The position numbers were made by a program, and so were the translations under genes. A DNA stretch of 64,000 nt from Adiantum capillus-veneris (lineage: Eukaryota; Streptophyta; Polypodiopsida; Polypodiales; Pteridaceae). The stretch is from assembly GCA_014529385.2 (NCBI GenBank), contig CM043947.1, forward strand, positions 99,048,036-99,112,035, in the 5' to 3' direction. Positions within the stretch are counted from its first letter, which is position 1; the number at the start of each line of letters is the position of its first letter. Shown here one piece after another: positions 1 to 10,511 of this stretch. Under the pieces are notes generated by a model. It was given only the letters and a program-made list of their open reading frames with translations. It was not told where the DNA came from and did not search any database.

Positions 1-380
1 GACTATGAAATTGGGGGCGAGGCTACATGATACCATAAAAGAGGTTTGGGTTTTGATTGAGAATTGTGCTTGTATGAGCATCGAGGTTTCATGGATGAAA
101 CATTAGTGTTTCTCAATGGTCATTTTAAGTGAAACTGAATGTGATTTGGTGATCCTCTCATCATAATCTCGACTACAAGAACAAGCAGACCTAAGCACGA
201 TAGGAAAGAGGGTTTGTGACTTTGCTGTCACAAACGCTCTTAGTTTTTTGTCACCCTTAGAAAGAGTTTTGGTGATTCTCCACAAATGCTTTTTCACAAA
301 GTGTTTGTGACTCTCATCACAAACTCTCAAAGCCATAGGTTCTACACCTTCGCAGCTAGACCGCACAATTTTTGATATTT
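1..380 (+). repeat. Ty3/gypsy LTR, 3' part, cut by window edge
   Basis: This stretch matches the last third of the LTRs at 44340-44732, 51205-51588 and 8297-8672 almost base for base. It includes the shared core 'gcacgataggaaagaggg' and the closing 'agctagaccgcaca'. It is followed at 382 by the same primer-site-like sequence (TGGTGAACCCGA) that follows the complete 5' LTR at 44737, and then by a gag remnant. That order makes it the 5' LTR of a forward element whose start lies outside the window. It is more like the LTR at 7.7-8.7 kb than the pair at 43.5/50.4 kb. Confidence 0.85.
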
Positions 381-420
381 CTGGTGAACCCGACGCAAAC
401 AAGCTGGGGTGGGAGCGATA

Positions 421-800
421 ATGACTACAATAGGAGAAGATGTTTTGGATCAAATTGAAGCAACTATGGCGTATGGAGTGGTCAATGATTCAATACACAA
501 ACGGAAAATTATGCATATGCTTCAACAAGTTTTGAGTCGTATGCACGAGCAGGTAGCAAGGCTTGAAGAGGAGCGGACTGAGGAAGTAATGAATAGATCT
601 ATGCAGCTTGTGTATGACGATAAGAATTTGTTTGAAGGATATGATGTGATTGGGTATCTCACATGTTATGTACAGGAGATGGAAGTACAAAATGTTCCAA
701 AAGGTAGTACTAGATTTTAGTAGTCGTGTGCAAGAGATTCATACACATCATGGAGAGAGTTGGAAAGACTTTCAAGCGGCTCTCAAATGTGAGTATTGAG
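421..800 (+). pseudogene. Ty3/gypsy gag fragment
   Basis: The ORF starting with ATG at 421 aligns with the gag of the fuller element at 44793. A glutamine/glutamate-rich helix is followed by a block 'F-E-G-Y-D-V-I-G-Y-L-T-C-Y-V-Q-E-M-E', which parallels 'F-D-G-K-D-I-T-K-Y-L-R-C-Y-M-K-E-M-E' there. A stop occurs at 718. In another frame the similarity continues for about 25 codons (SWKDFQAALK against NWEEFKLALK) to about 800, so a frameshift separates the parts. Beyond 800 no retroelement coding sequence is seen. Gag would have packaged element RNA; this copy is dead. Confidence 0.75.
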
Positions 801-2100
801 GCGGTCCGGGGTGGGTAACAAGAAGAGCGGCCTCTAAACACCCTTCGAGGCTCCCGTGCTGCTCAATTGGGGCTGGGGCAAGCACAATCAGAGACAACAA
901 CAACCCACAGCCAGAAACTAAACAAGAAAAGGGGCACCACCTGGTTGTAGATGCGAACTAGGACGCACGTGATATCTCCTTGTACTCAAACGCACAAAGA
1001 GAAGGGAATGCAAGATAGCCACACACACGAAACACAAACATTCACCACGCCAGAGAGAGGTAAAGAGCACAAATCAACTTGAGCAACTCAGTCTTAGCCT
1101 TAAAGACTAGATGCACACAAAGCTTGATGAGAAATAGAGAGACAACACAAAACTTGACCTTGTTGCCAATACACAAATTGTCTTAGGGTCACGGGAGCCC
1201 TCTCAACGAGCACCCTCTTACTATTGACCTTTTAGGCAAACAATTCAACAAGCCCTCAAACCACCAAGTATGAAATGGCACAACAAACTTCAAGGACAAT
1301 ATACCTTCAACCACCTGATGAGCCAACTTATCAAGTCAATTTGGAGAGAAGAGTCGTAGTTGCAGCATACAATTGCACCCAAAACTATGAATCTTATTTA
1401 TGGACAAGAGTAGGCTACAAGTGTGATTGCAGAGTATAGTATCACTCCACTCCTCTAGATGGCATAACTAACTTCAAGCTTCTCCATGCACCTATGTGTA
1501 GTGATGGAATAGAGCACTCACAATGCACACACTCTACACAACTAGGCTTGAAGAGTGGTGTGTTATGTGTTGAAAATGGTGTGGTGTAGTGTGATCATGT
1601 GATAATTTACAAGGGAGAGAAGGGCTCTATTTATAGGATTTAGAAGCCGCGATTAGGATTAGGCCTAATCAAGTTTATTTGAAGGAATAAAAGATTATGC
1701 ATATTTTTATTTTTTTTAATGAGGGTGGGTCTCTCTTGTCCTTTGAGTCACATGGATGTGGGCTCAAGGGAAGAGAATTATTGAGGATGACAGGAGAGAG
1801 GATTGAGTGAATAATTTGGGAGTGCCTACTCTAGTAGAGGGTGCATTGTACAATAAGGTTAGTGGTTAGTAGTTAGTAATTATCACTAAAAAATATTTAC
1901 AAAATCATTCACCAAATGGTGAGATATATGATGAAAAAATTTAGAGAAGGGATAAGCTTGTAAAGCAAGGTTGAAGCTTGGAGAAGTTGACATTCACCTC
2001 TTTACAGCACCGGTAGAACAAGCGGTCAACATGGCGAAGTAACGCGTGTCGATGAAGCTATGTTATCTTCAAACCTTGAAAAATTCATGATAAAGCCTTC
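801..2100. other. Unassigned non-coding stretch; reverse TATA motif
   Basis: No convincing coding region is seen. The block 830-1650 has a different texture from its neighbours (higher GC, CACACA-rich). At 1627-1635 it contains CTATTTATA, which on the minus strand reads TATAAATAG, a good plant TATA box pointing leftwards. It may be an LTR or the 5' region of an unrecognised element, but no second copy occurs in the window to prove it. Confidence 0.3.
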
Positions 2101-3486
2101 ATTTGCAGAGGTTAACCTTGGATTTTGACTGATTTTTTGAAGTTCTTTACAAAGTTGAAGAGAGTATGGTAATATGGACATATATGTAGAGAGAAAGGGG
2201 GACACATAGGGTGTAGAAATGGAGGATAAAGGCTATGGAGGTGTGAGAGATGTGGCAATGGTGAAGAGGGTGAATAAGGACATGGGAGTTGCAGGTTTGG
2301 GAGTGGGAAGGAGAGGGAGCAGTGTGTGTGAAAGAGGAAAATGATAAAGTGGAAGAGGGAGTGTGGCTGCATAGCATGGGCAAACTGGGGTCCACCAATA
2401 AAATCATATCTCACAGCTCGTAGCTCAAAAAAATATGAAAAAAGTTGAGGTGAAAGTTCAGCTCACGAGCTACAACTTTTGTTTGAATCACCTTTTCAAA
2501 TTCGGGGAGCATGTGATCTTTAAAAATTCAGCAAAACTGACTGTTTTTTCCACTGCACGAGGTCCTTGTGAGGTCCTTGTTTGGATGATTCTTTTGAATA
2601 CCTCCAAGAGTGAGCTCCCCATGGTGCATGTATGCATGCCACATACGCTTGACCTTATTTGGTAGGTCTATAATTGTAGATATTTTTGAGATCATGATAT
2701 AAGTGAATAGTACAACTAAGAAAATCAAATATTGAGGGGTCTAAAAAAATATGTACATGTCAAATATAAATAATATAGGTGGAAAAAATATAAAGGGGTC
2801 AAAGTAAATCTCTCTCATTATAAGTCTACCATAAAAAGATGAATATTTTTGGTGTTCTAATTTATGAGAGTAAAAGAGAATAGATGTAGGAAGGAAAAAT
2901 CACAATAGTGAAAAAATATACACATAAATAAAACTAGTTTTTTTTTGGATTTTTGTTGGGATGGAGCTACACCAAAAATAAGAGAAGCTTGCATGAAATT
3001 ATTTTTATATGGAATAAAGAGTATGAAAAATGGTAAGAAAGAATATGGTAATGGTGAGTCAATGTACATAGCATAAATAACACACCATAGGTAGAAATAT
3101 TTAAATAAATACCAAAATAATTATGAAAATTCCTTTTATTTAGGCCCTATATACAATGAAATATTTACACACAAATGGGCCATAATATACTTTTTTATTA
3201 TTATTATTTTTTATTATTTGGCTCAACTAGCCCAGTGACTAGCTAATTAAGGGTTTTTAAGAAGATATGGGAAAAATCCCCTAACTCACAAACACCTATA
3301 TACAGTGAAATGGTAAGGATAGCCACAGTGTTTGGATGATTTTGGTAAGGTGGGTTAACTCACTATGGCAATTACGGAGAGCCGAAAAACGGCTATCAGT
3401 ATATAGATCACTGTTTCGAGGAAGAATTTGAGTTTTAGTCAAAGGAACTTGTTTGTACAAACCTTTTGGTAATAAGTGAAGCTTCC
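2101..3486. other. No gene seen; low-complexity AT-rich DNA
   Basis: The short ORFs in 2112-2728 arise from purine-rich strands (gagagg/ggaag runs) and read as proline/serine/histidine-rich antisense peptides without domain character. 3182-3222 is an AT-rich ttattatta stretch. Nothing recognisable was found. Confidence 0.5.
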
Positions 3487-4014
3487 ATGTCAAAATCTAG
3501 AGAATATGATCGTATTGCTCCAATTTTGCAAGATGTACCAAGCTGTGTGAGTCAAAAATGCATTTTGGTAACAATTGACGCTGAAATAGGTGAGTGTCTA
3601 ATGCAAGACAATGAGCAAGTGCAATCAGTAGATAAGGGCATACTCGATGTCATATACGAGGAGCCATATAAAGTACACATGGTCAAAGAGAAGAAGGATA
3701 TGTATGAGTACAAGAGTGGGAAAGTTTTTGAGGAGTATCGAAAGCAATCGAAAGTTGTGTGGAAAACTGAGGAGCTAAACCAAGATGTATTGCAAGTCGA
3801 GGTTCAGGAGGATATGAATGATAATTTTTATGCAGCAGAATGTGTTGATGAGGTTGAGGCTGGTATGCAGTCTATAGTTTTTTTGGGCAATGATGAAAGC
3901 AAGTTAGGAGATCCTAGGTTGTTGCATATGCCCTTTGATGTAGGAGGAATCAATGTGGGTTATAAGATAATGAAGACTCTTCTAATGCCGTTGTGGAGTG
4001 CAAATGAAAATTAA
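3487..4014 (+). CDS. Hypothetical protein, 175 aa, acidic
   Basis: This open frame starts with ATG at 3487 (MSKSREYDR...) and ends at 4014. I do not recognise the family. The product is acidic and lysine/glutamate-rich in the middle (residues about 60-110), with no signal peptide or obvious membrane segment. It ends with a more hydrophobic part around LGDPRLLHMPFDVGG. It is the longest clean frame between 1 and 9 kb, and its codon use looks coding-like rather than low-complexity. It could be an exon of a decayed retroelement, because it lies between the two gypsy LTRs, or a host gene fragment. No introns or neighbouring exons could be assigned. Confidence 0.35.
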   Translation: MSKSREYDRIAPILQDVPSCVSQKCILVTIDAEIGECLMQDNEQVQSVDKGILDVIYEEPYKVHMVKEKKDMYEYKSGKVFEEYRKQSKVVWKTEELNQDVLQVEVQEDMNDNFYAAECVDEVEAGMQSIVFLGNDESKLGDPRLLHMPFDVGGINVGYKIMKTLLMPLWSANEN

Positions 4015-5250
4015 AATGAATGCCCCTATAGCCTTGCACCGATCACACCATTGGAAAGAACAACAGTTGCACCGTCAAATTCACCTTTGTTAAATACCTG
4101 TAAATCTTGGAGAAGAACTGCTCTAGCATATACCACACTTGGAATTAGGATAATTAAAGAACATGGGTGTGTAGATTGGCTCGCATAGATGTCCACAGAG
4201 CATCCATATGCTTGATTCCGATAAGGAATGAGCAATTTACAAGCATTCGAAGTTTGGGGGTTTTGGAAAATCTCCAAAAAGGAGATCTCTGGAAAGTATC
4301 TGCAGGTGTGCATAGAAATACAGCTATTAAAAGGGGAATTTTTGGTTCTTATCCCAAGGTATTTTTCTCTCTCTTCTTAGCCGACATGGTTCTCTCCTTG
4401 GGCACCTTTTAATTGGTTCAATTTTGGCCTTTTTTGGGTCATGAGTTGTCGGCCACTTTTTGACCAAGGCAAGTGGGGAAAGAGGATGTTCGGTGGACCA
4501 AAAAGGTGGCCAAGCGCCAGGGCAGCTGGTGTGGATTGAAAAATGGCGCCCCCTCTCTCCCCCAAAGTCCACAAGTCCTCACAAGCAAGGCCAAGAAGCT
4601 CCATTAGCTCCTTTGATACACCCTAAGGGGGTACCCACTCCCCCTCTTATACCCTCCAATTTCCACTTTCTGCCCCCCATGTGGGATTACTCCATTGCCA
4701 CTTGGCACCATCCTCCCACCTCCCCAACTTCTCAAAAATTTCCAGCTTCTCCCAAAGCATTAGGGGACTTCTCGGACAATTTTCCCCGAGGCATACCATG
4801 CTGCTCCGGTCACCGAATGACGCACCGTAACACACGGCTCGAAGCCCATCACCTCGGCTATCTCCAGAAATATAAAAATTGAGTATTTCTTATGTTAGAA
4901 CCCCAAGTTGGTCTAGTTGCCCTTCTTGTATGCACCCGCAATCACCTTCTAAGTTAAGACCGCCCGCTTCGGATCCTCATAATTTATGACGTACAAGTCC
5001 GATTCACAAGCTGTTAAGAACGGCTGAAAACCCTTATTAAAAACCATATTTTGGAGTCTCGAAAAACCCAAAACATCAGCATTAAATCTTGAAAAAATAA
5101 CCCTTTGTACATGAATTTTTACAAGGTCACTTTCAAAACTTGCAGGACTATGTACACATATATACATGAGGCTAGTGGGCAAGCTTTTTAGCATGTATTA
5201 GTGACTTTATCTTCATCCAAAAAATTCCTGACACCGATTGATATGGGAGG
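4015..5250. other. No assignable gene
   Basis: 4440-4870 is richer in C and G than its surroundings and gives overlapping proline-rich frames on both strands, none with a recognisable domain. 4900-5230 is ordinary AT-rich sequence. Confidence 0.4.
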
Positions 5251-7266
5251 AATTCATTGCAAGGATAAGATCCCTGAAGGATACAACGGTCATTAATTAT
5301 TTGGCGGGTTTCAGGGATGTTGAAAGCTTTTTCATGGTATGCTGAGTATGGGAATGGTAAAGAGTCACTTTATTGCTATAAACACACTCAGCATGATCTA
5401 GGTGCTCTTGACTATATCACACTTGTTTGTAGCCTCAATCCATGTGGCCTAATAGGAGCCATAGATCAGGGTAGAGTTGAGATTGAAAGAAAGGGTCTTC
5501 CGATGGGTAAGCAGGTTGTTGGTAATTCTTTGTTTAATGTCTATGCAAAATGCAACATGCTCCTCATACTAGGAGAGATCTTTGATGCTCTTTCAATTCA
5601 AGATTTAATTTTGCGAGATAAAATGATTGCAATATATTCTAAGCAAGGTCTTGCTGAGGAAACCTTGAATTTCTTCCACCAACAAATGCAAGCGAATGAG
5701 GAACCTCAAGATGTTGGAACATATGTATGTGCATTAAAAGCCTAAGTTAGCTTAGAAGCTATTCACGAGGCTAAGAGAACCACCATGAAGTGACTCTAGA
5801 TGGATGACAATCCTTTTGTGGCATTAGTAACTTTTCATGCTACTTGTAAGTAGCTTGTAGAGGCTCAGGCTGATAAGTTGTTATTTCCAAATCTGGTAGC
5901 ATGGAATTCAATCACAATTGGGGTATATTGATCATTGAAATAGTGAGTAAGCATTTTCATATTTGAAGAAAATGGGATCAACAAGGACACCTCCAGAAGC
6001 AACGGCCTTCAGCTGCAATTGAAAAAGTCTTTGGAAATTTAAGGTGGGTGATCGAACAAGGCCGAGAAACACACACTCTTACATACAAAGTGTGTTGACA
6101 AAGATATTTGTTGCCAATATTATCATGGACATGTATGCCACATGTGGCTCACTCTGCGGAAGATGGAAACGATCTTCAAGGACTACTTCATTGAGATGCG
6201 ATAGAGGGGTCTGTTCCGTAATGCAGTAACTTTTCCTTGCATTTAAAATCGTGTGATAACATGGTAATTTGGCTGTTAGAAATACCATGCCTCATATGTA
6301 CATCAGCTTGACAAAGAAGATGATGATGTTATTGATAAGCTTCTAGTGTGAGGTGCTATATTATTGATTTTTGAATACCAATTATGCAGAAAAATATTTA
6401 CTTTGAAGTGCACAAGAATGTTTGACAAGGCTTTATTATTTTTTCTTCGGATAGAGGAGGGTGCACTTCATGTGCACTACCTTGTGCAATCCAATGCAAG
6501 GCAAAGCATAGGAAGACAGCTCCTAGATTTGGCACATCAATTGTTTGCATATCGAATGTGTTTTTGGCATTTTTGGAGTTGACAGGTTCAGATTTGAAGA
6601 TTTATGTTGGTCTATTCCTCATGTAGGTTGTGTTGATGTTGGGTTGGGAACAATTCAAGGCATATTGTGAATTGAGTTGAGGTACAATAATACATGCCAT
6701 ATCAGTTCAGATGCATTAAACAAGGGCTACTTGCAAGAGCTCAGTAAATCGTTGACCTTTGAGCTTGGGACACTATTGTTGTTGGAGCTTGTTTGTGTGA
6801 TAAGGAGGCAGTTGAAGTTGTCTACGGGGAAGGACCAGAGAGGGTGAAAGAGCTTATTGCTATGGGAGAAAAATTTGATCAAGGAGAAGACACATGAGGG
6901 TGTCCACTCACCTCATCAAATTTCTCATGCTGCAGATATGACGGGTAAAGAGATTAACAGGGCTTTGTTGACCTCTACACTAAAAATTACCTTGTTTAAT
7001 GAGCATCACTTTTCCATAGACTTCTAAGTACTCCAGGCGGGTATGACTGTCACATGTCATGGTGTGGGTGCATGGGACCCTGTATCTTGGAATGTAATGA
7101 TTCACCCATATGTCGAACATGGAGAGAGAAAATCTTTAGTGTACTGTTTTGCAAAAATGCAATCCGAAGGCATTTCTCCATTTGAGAAAAGGTCTTTCAC
7201 TTTTCTTGGTCAACTCCGTTGCAAGTCAAGCCTTGGAAGAATGATTTCCTACTCAAACTATCCATA
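5250..7266 (+). pseudogene. PPR (PLS-class) protein gene, decayed
   Basis: Pentatricopeptide repeat proteins bind organellar RNA. The open part 5317-5745 reads as three degenerate repeats: a KG-LPMGKQVVGNSLFNVYAKC unit, then IFDALSIQDLILRDKMIAIYSKQGLAEETLNFFHQQMQ, then a closing TYVCALKA. Further pieces follow in shifting frames: a 'NLVAWNSITIGVY' unit near 5895-5930, 'FVANIIMDMYATCGSL' at 6100-6160, and 'DPVSWNVMIHPYVEHGERKSLVYCFAKMQSEGISP' near 7075-7180. Stops and frameshifts separate them, and 6240-7020 contains little PPR character. The repeats resemble the long PLS/DYW families expanded in ferns and lycophytes; no DYW domain is seen. The remnant lies between two LTRs of one gypsy family (left edge and 7723). 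Confidence 0.8.
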
Positions 7267-7703
7267 AGTGATCCTCCATCTGATGGTGAAGCTCCTTCAT
7301 TTGTGATGGGGGGTTATGCCAGCAAAAATGCTAATCCAGCAAGATAAGAAAATGAACAATAGTCTTGCACTACATGCAACTGCAAGGCCTAGCCTAGCTG
7401 AGGATTGTGCAACACTGGATGATTGCATGATCGGTATCATTGAAGAGGAAAATGCTCTCAAGATATGCATTTAGATATCACAAATCGTCTCTAGGTCACT
7501 ATGCAAAAAACACTTTTTAAGTTATTTCTATGGATCATGCTTAGAGGGACTTATACCTTCAAAGAACGCTAATGTGGGTGTATGTATAGAGAATCAAAAC
7601 CATATCCCTAGAACTAGCTCTACTGGTTTCCAAATGATTTCTTCCTTTGTTATTTTGGAGTAAAAGTGGCGATGAATGAGTTTGGCACATGCCGGAGGAT
7701 GTG
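7267..7703. other. No gene; gypsy 3' UTR at the end
   Basis: Most of this stretch is featureless. From about 7685 the sequence (ggcacatgccggaggatgtg) matches 50346-50366, the region just upstream of the 3' LTR of the complete gypsy element. Retrotransposon sequence therefore resumes here. Confidence 0.5.
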
Positions 7704-7722
7704 CAGGTTCAGAGGGGGTGGA
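7704..7722 (+). other. Gypsy polypurine tract
   Basis: The purine-rich aggttcagagggggtgga directly precedes the LTR start TGTCGTGC and matches 50368-50384 before the other 3' LTR. This is the expected position of the plus-strand primer. Confidence 0.6.
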
Positions 7723-8672
7723 TGTCGTGCTATGGCACGTACATAACATAAATTAAGGTTAGAAAACCATTCGAGCATATTTTGATGTGAAAGTCTACTT
7801 GCTAGAGCGTACATAGTCTTCTATGTCTTCCAAAGAGATTGACATGTAAATACATCACCTTTGGAGTTATAGACAAGGATGCACATGACTATGGATTTTG
7901 ACTCTGTTTGGGATTCTTTACATCAAAAATGACTTTTTTTGGGTCATAAATGAGCTGAAATTGTCTTAGTTTTGGTCCAAAGTGGAAGAATGGCCCAAAA
8001 ATTGACACATAAGCTGAAAATGCCATGGCTAAGAGAGAGAGGTCTGCTTTTTACACAAAGAATCATCAATTTTTCTCTACTGTGTAATGGCTTCCATGGT
8101 TGCTCAATCTATGTGTAAGGCAGTCCCGCCTCTTCGAAATATTGTATCTGAGCTAGTGAGGGGGTGAATTAGGGTTTTCCCTTTTCAAAATGGTGTGTGG
8201 GATTCACTTTCAAAGCTCTTAAATATCTGCAAAAGTAGATTTTTTTTTTCATGAAGGTGGAAGCTCGAGCATTCCTTTCAATTGTTTGACGTTACAACAA
8301 TGAAATTGTGGGCGAGGCTACATGATACCATGAAAGAGGTTTGGGTTTTGATTGAGAATTGTGCTTGTATGAGCATCGAGGTTTCATGGCTGAAACATTA
8401 GTGCTTTTCAATGGTCTTTTTAAGTGAATTTAATGTGATTTGGTGATCCTCTCATCATAATATTGACTACAAGAACAAGCAGACTCCAAGCACGATAGGA
8501 AAGAGGGTTTGTGACTTTGCTGTCACGAATGCTCTTAGTTTTATTGTCACCATTAGAAAGATGGTTGGTGATTCTCCACAAATGCTTTTTCACAAAGTGT
8601 TTGTGACTCTCATCAAGAACTCTCACAGCCAGAGGTCCTACACCTTCCCAGCTAGACCGCACACTTTCCAAC
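7723..8672 (+). repeat. Ty3/gypsy 3' LTR
   Basis: It begins TGTCGTGCTATGGCACGTACAT, parallel to 43533 (TGTCATGCCGTGGCACG), and ends near 'ccaaca' after the shared 'agctagaccgcacac'. It is about 950 bp against about 1200 bp in the element at 43.5 kb, because the early part is shortened. Its last 375 bp is closest to the LTR at 1-380, so the two probably belong to one element that starts left of the window. Confidence 0.8.
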
Positions 8673-8683
8673 AGCGTAGGGGG

Positions 8684-8706
8684 CAGATCTATCACTGATA
8701 GATCTG
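8684..8706. other. Perfect 11-bp palindrome with 1-nt centre
   Basis: cagatctatca, one base, then tgatagatctg: the two 11-base arms are exact reverse complements. It lies 11 bases beyond the LTR end. Its function is unknown; it could be a small hairpin or a chance dyad. Confidence 0.6.
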
Positions 8707-8709
8707 TCC

Positions 8710-9199
8710 CTTATGTGTCATGGCGTACAGGGGAATTTTTTAGCCCCATCAATGAACAGATCTGAACCCTACGCGTTGTGGTGCACATGGGATTTTTTTT
8801 CCCTGTTCGGACTCGACTGGGCATCGTTGTGCTCATTGGTAGTCCGGTTGACCCCATCCGCCGCCCCTATTGCCCGATTTTGCAAAAAAATCATCGAGAT
8901 GTGCCCCTCGGCGGACGGGTCATTGCATGCTTAAGGTTGTGTGCATGTCGACATCGTTGGAGGAGTGTGTCGTGGTGGTCATCTTAAATCTAACATACCC
9001 AGCAATTCAAATACTTTAAAAAAACAACGTACAAAATCAAGTGGAACAATTGCACGGAATGGTAGAAATTCAACATTTGATATTATATGAAAAGATTACA
9101 AATCCCATCAAGCGAGAGTACATGGAATAAACTATTTTTTATGAAGACATTCTTCATTTTGCAAATGTATTGCTAAAGCTAAAATTGTATTTTTCAATG
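8710..9199. other. No gene seen
   Basis: 8710-8990 has short overlapping frames without recognisable domains. 9000-9199 may contain the end of the reverse H3-like pseudogene but is too decayed to assign. Confidence 0.4.
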
Positions 9200-9605
9200 T
9201 TATGCACTTAGCATGCACCATACAGGAAATTCCATCCTAAAAAAATTGCACCAAAATATCTTCGAGGCATCCTGTATGGCCAGTAAATCTGCACGTTGTA
9301 TATGTGTAGCAGAGTCACTATATTCATCCATTTCCTCTCTCACCACCCGAGAGAAGACCGTTTTGGGTACGATTGGCTCAGTGCCCTTCTGATATTTTTG
9401 AATTTCCCACAAAGAAACTGTGCCTGGATTCTATCTTCTCTTTTTCTAAGTTTTTGGTGGTGGTGGAGGAGCCGCCTGCCTGGCCCATTGAGGAGGATCA
9501 TCTTTATTATTTTTTCTCCTCTCCTCTTGGGCTTGTTGTTCTTCAAGCGTCACCTTGTCCTTTTTCCTCTTTCCACATTGCTTGGCTCTTTGAGGTATTT
9601 TTGAA
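9200..9605 (-). pseudogene. Histone H3-like pseudogene (older element)
   Basis: On the minus strand the frame from about 9425 to 9200 reads PGTVSLWEIQKYQKG, then VFSRVVREEMDEY, then LLAIQDASKIFW. This lines up with the H3 core PGTVALREIRKYQKST, FQRLVREI, ALQEASEAYL (alpha-N, alpha-1, alpha-2). Upstream, towards 9600, the strand encodes a lysine/glutamine/proline-rich tail with two in-frame stops (after PPPPKT and after KKRR). The alpha-3 part is not clearly preserved. It begins directly outside the left inverted repeat of the transposon at 9611 and points away from it. It is a different, more decayed version of the H3-like domain inside that transposon. An ordinary host H3 is unlikely because the N-tail and loop differ strongly. 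Confidence 0.7.
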
Positions 9606-9610
9606 TCCCT

Positions 9611-9639
9611 CATTAGGGCCAAAAACGACTCAAAAAGGG
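9611..9639 (+). repeat. Left terminal inverted repeat
   Basis: These 29 bases are identical to the reverse complement of 21698-21726. Similarity fades after a mismatch at base 30. Confidence 0.9.
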
Positions 9640-9673
9640 TTGTGTAATGAATTGGTTAAATTACTAATTAGCA

Positions 9674-9698
9674 GAGCCGTTTGTGGTCAAAACGGCTC
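9674..9698. other. Subterminal hairpin
   Basis: gagccgttt ... aaacggctc forms a 9-bp stem with a 7-nt loop, 35 bp inside the left inverted repeat. Subterminal hairpins or repeats often serve as transposase sites; this is inference. Confidence 0.45.
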
Positions 9699-9983
9699 CA
9701 AATTTGTTCGTTTTGGTCATTTAAAGCATATCTACGCAATCTAAAGCGTATCTAGGTACATATCTCTAAATATTAAAAAAGATATCTTTTTCTTCACATT
9801 CCTTTGTGGCTCACCTCGAAATTTGTTTTCATTTACTTCACTTGGCGGCAAATAGTTGTTTCGACTTTTGAATCTCTCTTTTTTCTCTCACCTTTCGCGA
9901 TCTTTTTCTCCTCTTCTCTGATGCACCTTCTTCTCTGCTGCTATGTTATTTTCATTATACTTTCTGCTCCTTCATTACTTACA

Positions 9984-10511
9984 ATGACTGATACATCTTC
10001 CACTAGTGATAACCGCAAGTTTCACTTGAACATTAAGCTAAGCCAGGAATATGCTACTACGCGGAGTGTCTATCAAAGACCAGTTACAACTGCAAATGAA
10101 GCACAACAACTTCACAACGAGGGAAAGAAACACATTGATATATGGACAAATGGGAGCTTGTATCCACCGGATCCTAGCACTGGAAGGTATCCATCTTTTA
10201 ACACACCTCATGATTTGATGAGATTTGTTGGTGATGGGGTTGATGGCTTACTAGGATATAGTTCTAGGTTATCTCATTTACACATTGATCATACACATTA
10301 CATTCAATATCTCAAAACTGTTTTGTCTTCAAATGCAGTAAGAATTTTAGAACTTGAAAACCAAATAGCATCTCTAAAACAAGAAAATCACCAACTTCTG
10401 TCTTTAAAAGAAACTCCAATAGGATTAAGAGCACGAGTAAAACGAATGAGAGATGTAGTAAACTTAACAGAAGGTTCTGGACAAAGAAAAAAAAAGATTA
10501 AAGATTACTAG
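9984..10511 (+). CDS. Coiled-coil ORF of the transposon, 175 aa
   Basis: I start it at ATG 9984 (MTDTSSTSDNRKF), because the upstream in-frame part (9804-9983) is hydrophobic and pyrimidine-derived, like a 5' leader. The middle has a tract rich in Y, D, H and P. Residues about 125-150 form a leucine-rich coiled coil (ILELENQIASLKQENHQLL). The C-terminus is basic (GQRKKKIKDY), which suits nuclear entry. It ends 31 bp before the next ORF on the same strand and could be the N-terminal exon of that protein or a separate small DNA-binding or dimerisation protein. The family is not recognised. The frame is intact. Confidence 0.6.
   Translation: MTDTSSTSDNRKFHLNIKLSQEYATTRSVYQRPVTTANEAQQLHNEGKKHIDIWTNGSLYPPDPSTGRYPSFNTPHDLMRFVGDGVDGLLGYSSRLSHLHIDHTHYIQYLKTVLSSNAVRILELENQIASLKQENHQLLSLKETPIGLRARVKRMRDVVNLTEGSGQRKKKIKDY

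Noticed and set aside
2112-2414. Overlapping minus-strand frames of 86-100 codons
   Set aside because: They derive from a purine-rich strand and give proline/serine/histidine-rich peptides with no domain; two overlapping frames in the same strand suggest composition, not genes.
9804-9983. Upstream extension of the 9984 ORF
   Set aside because: The extension is hydrophobic and pyrimidine-rich, typical of a leader; ATG 9984 starts the hydrophilic protein.
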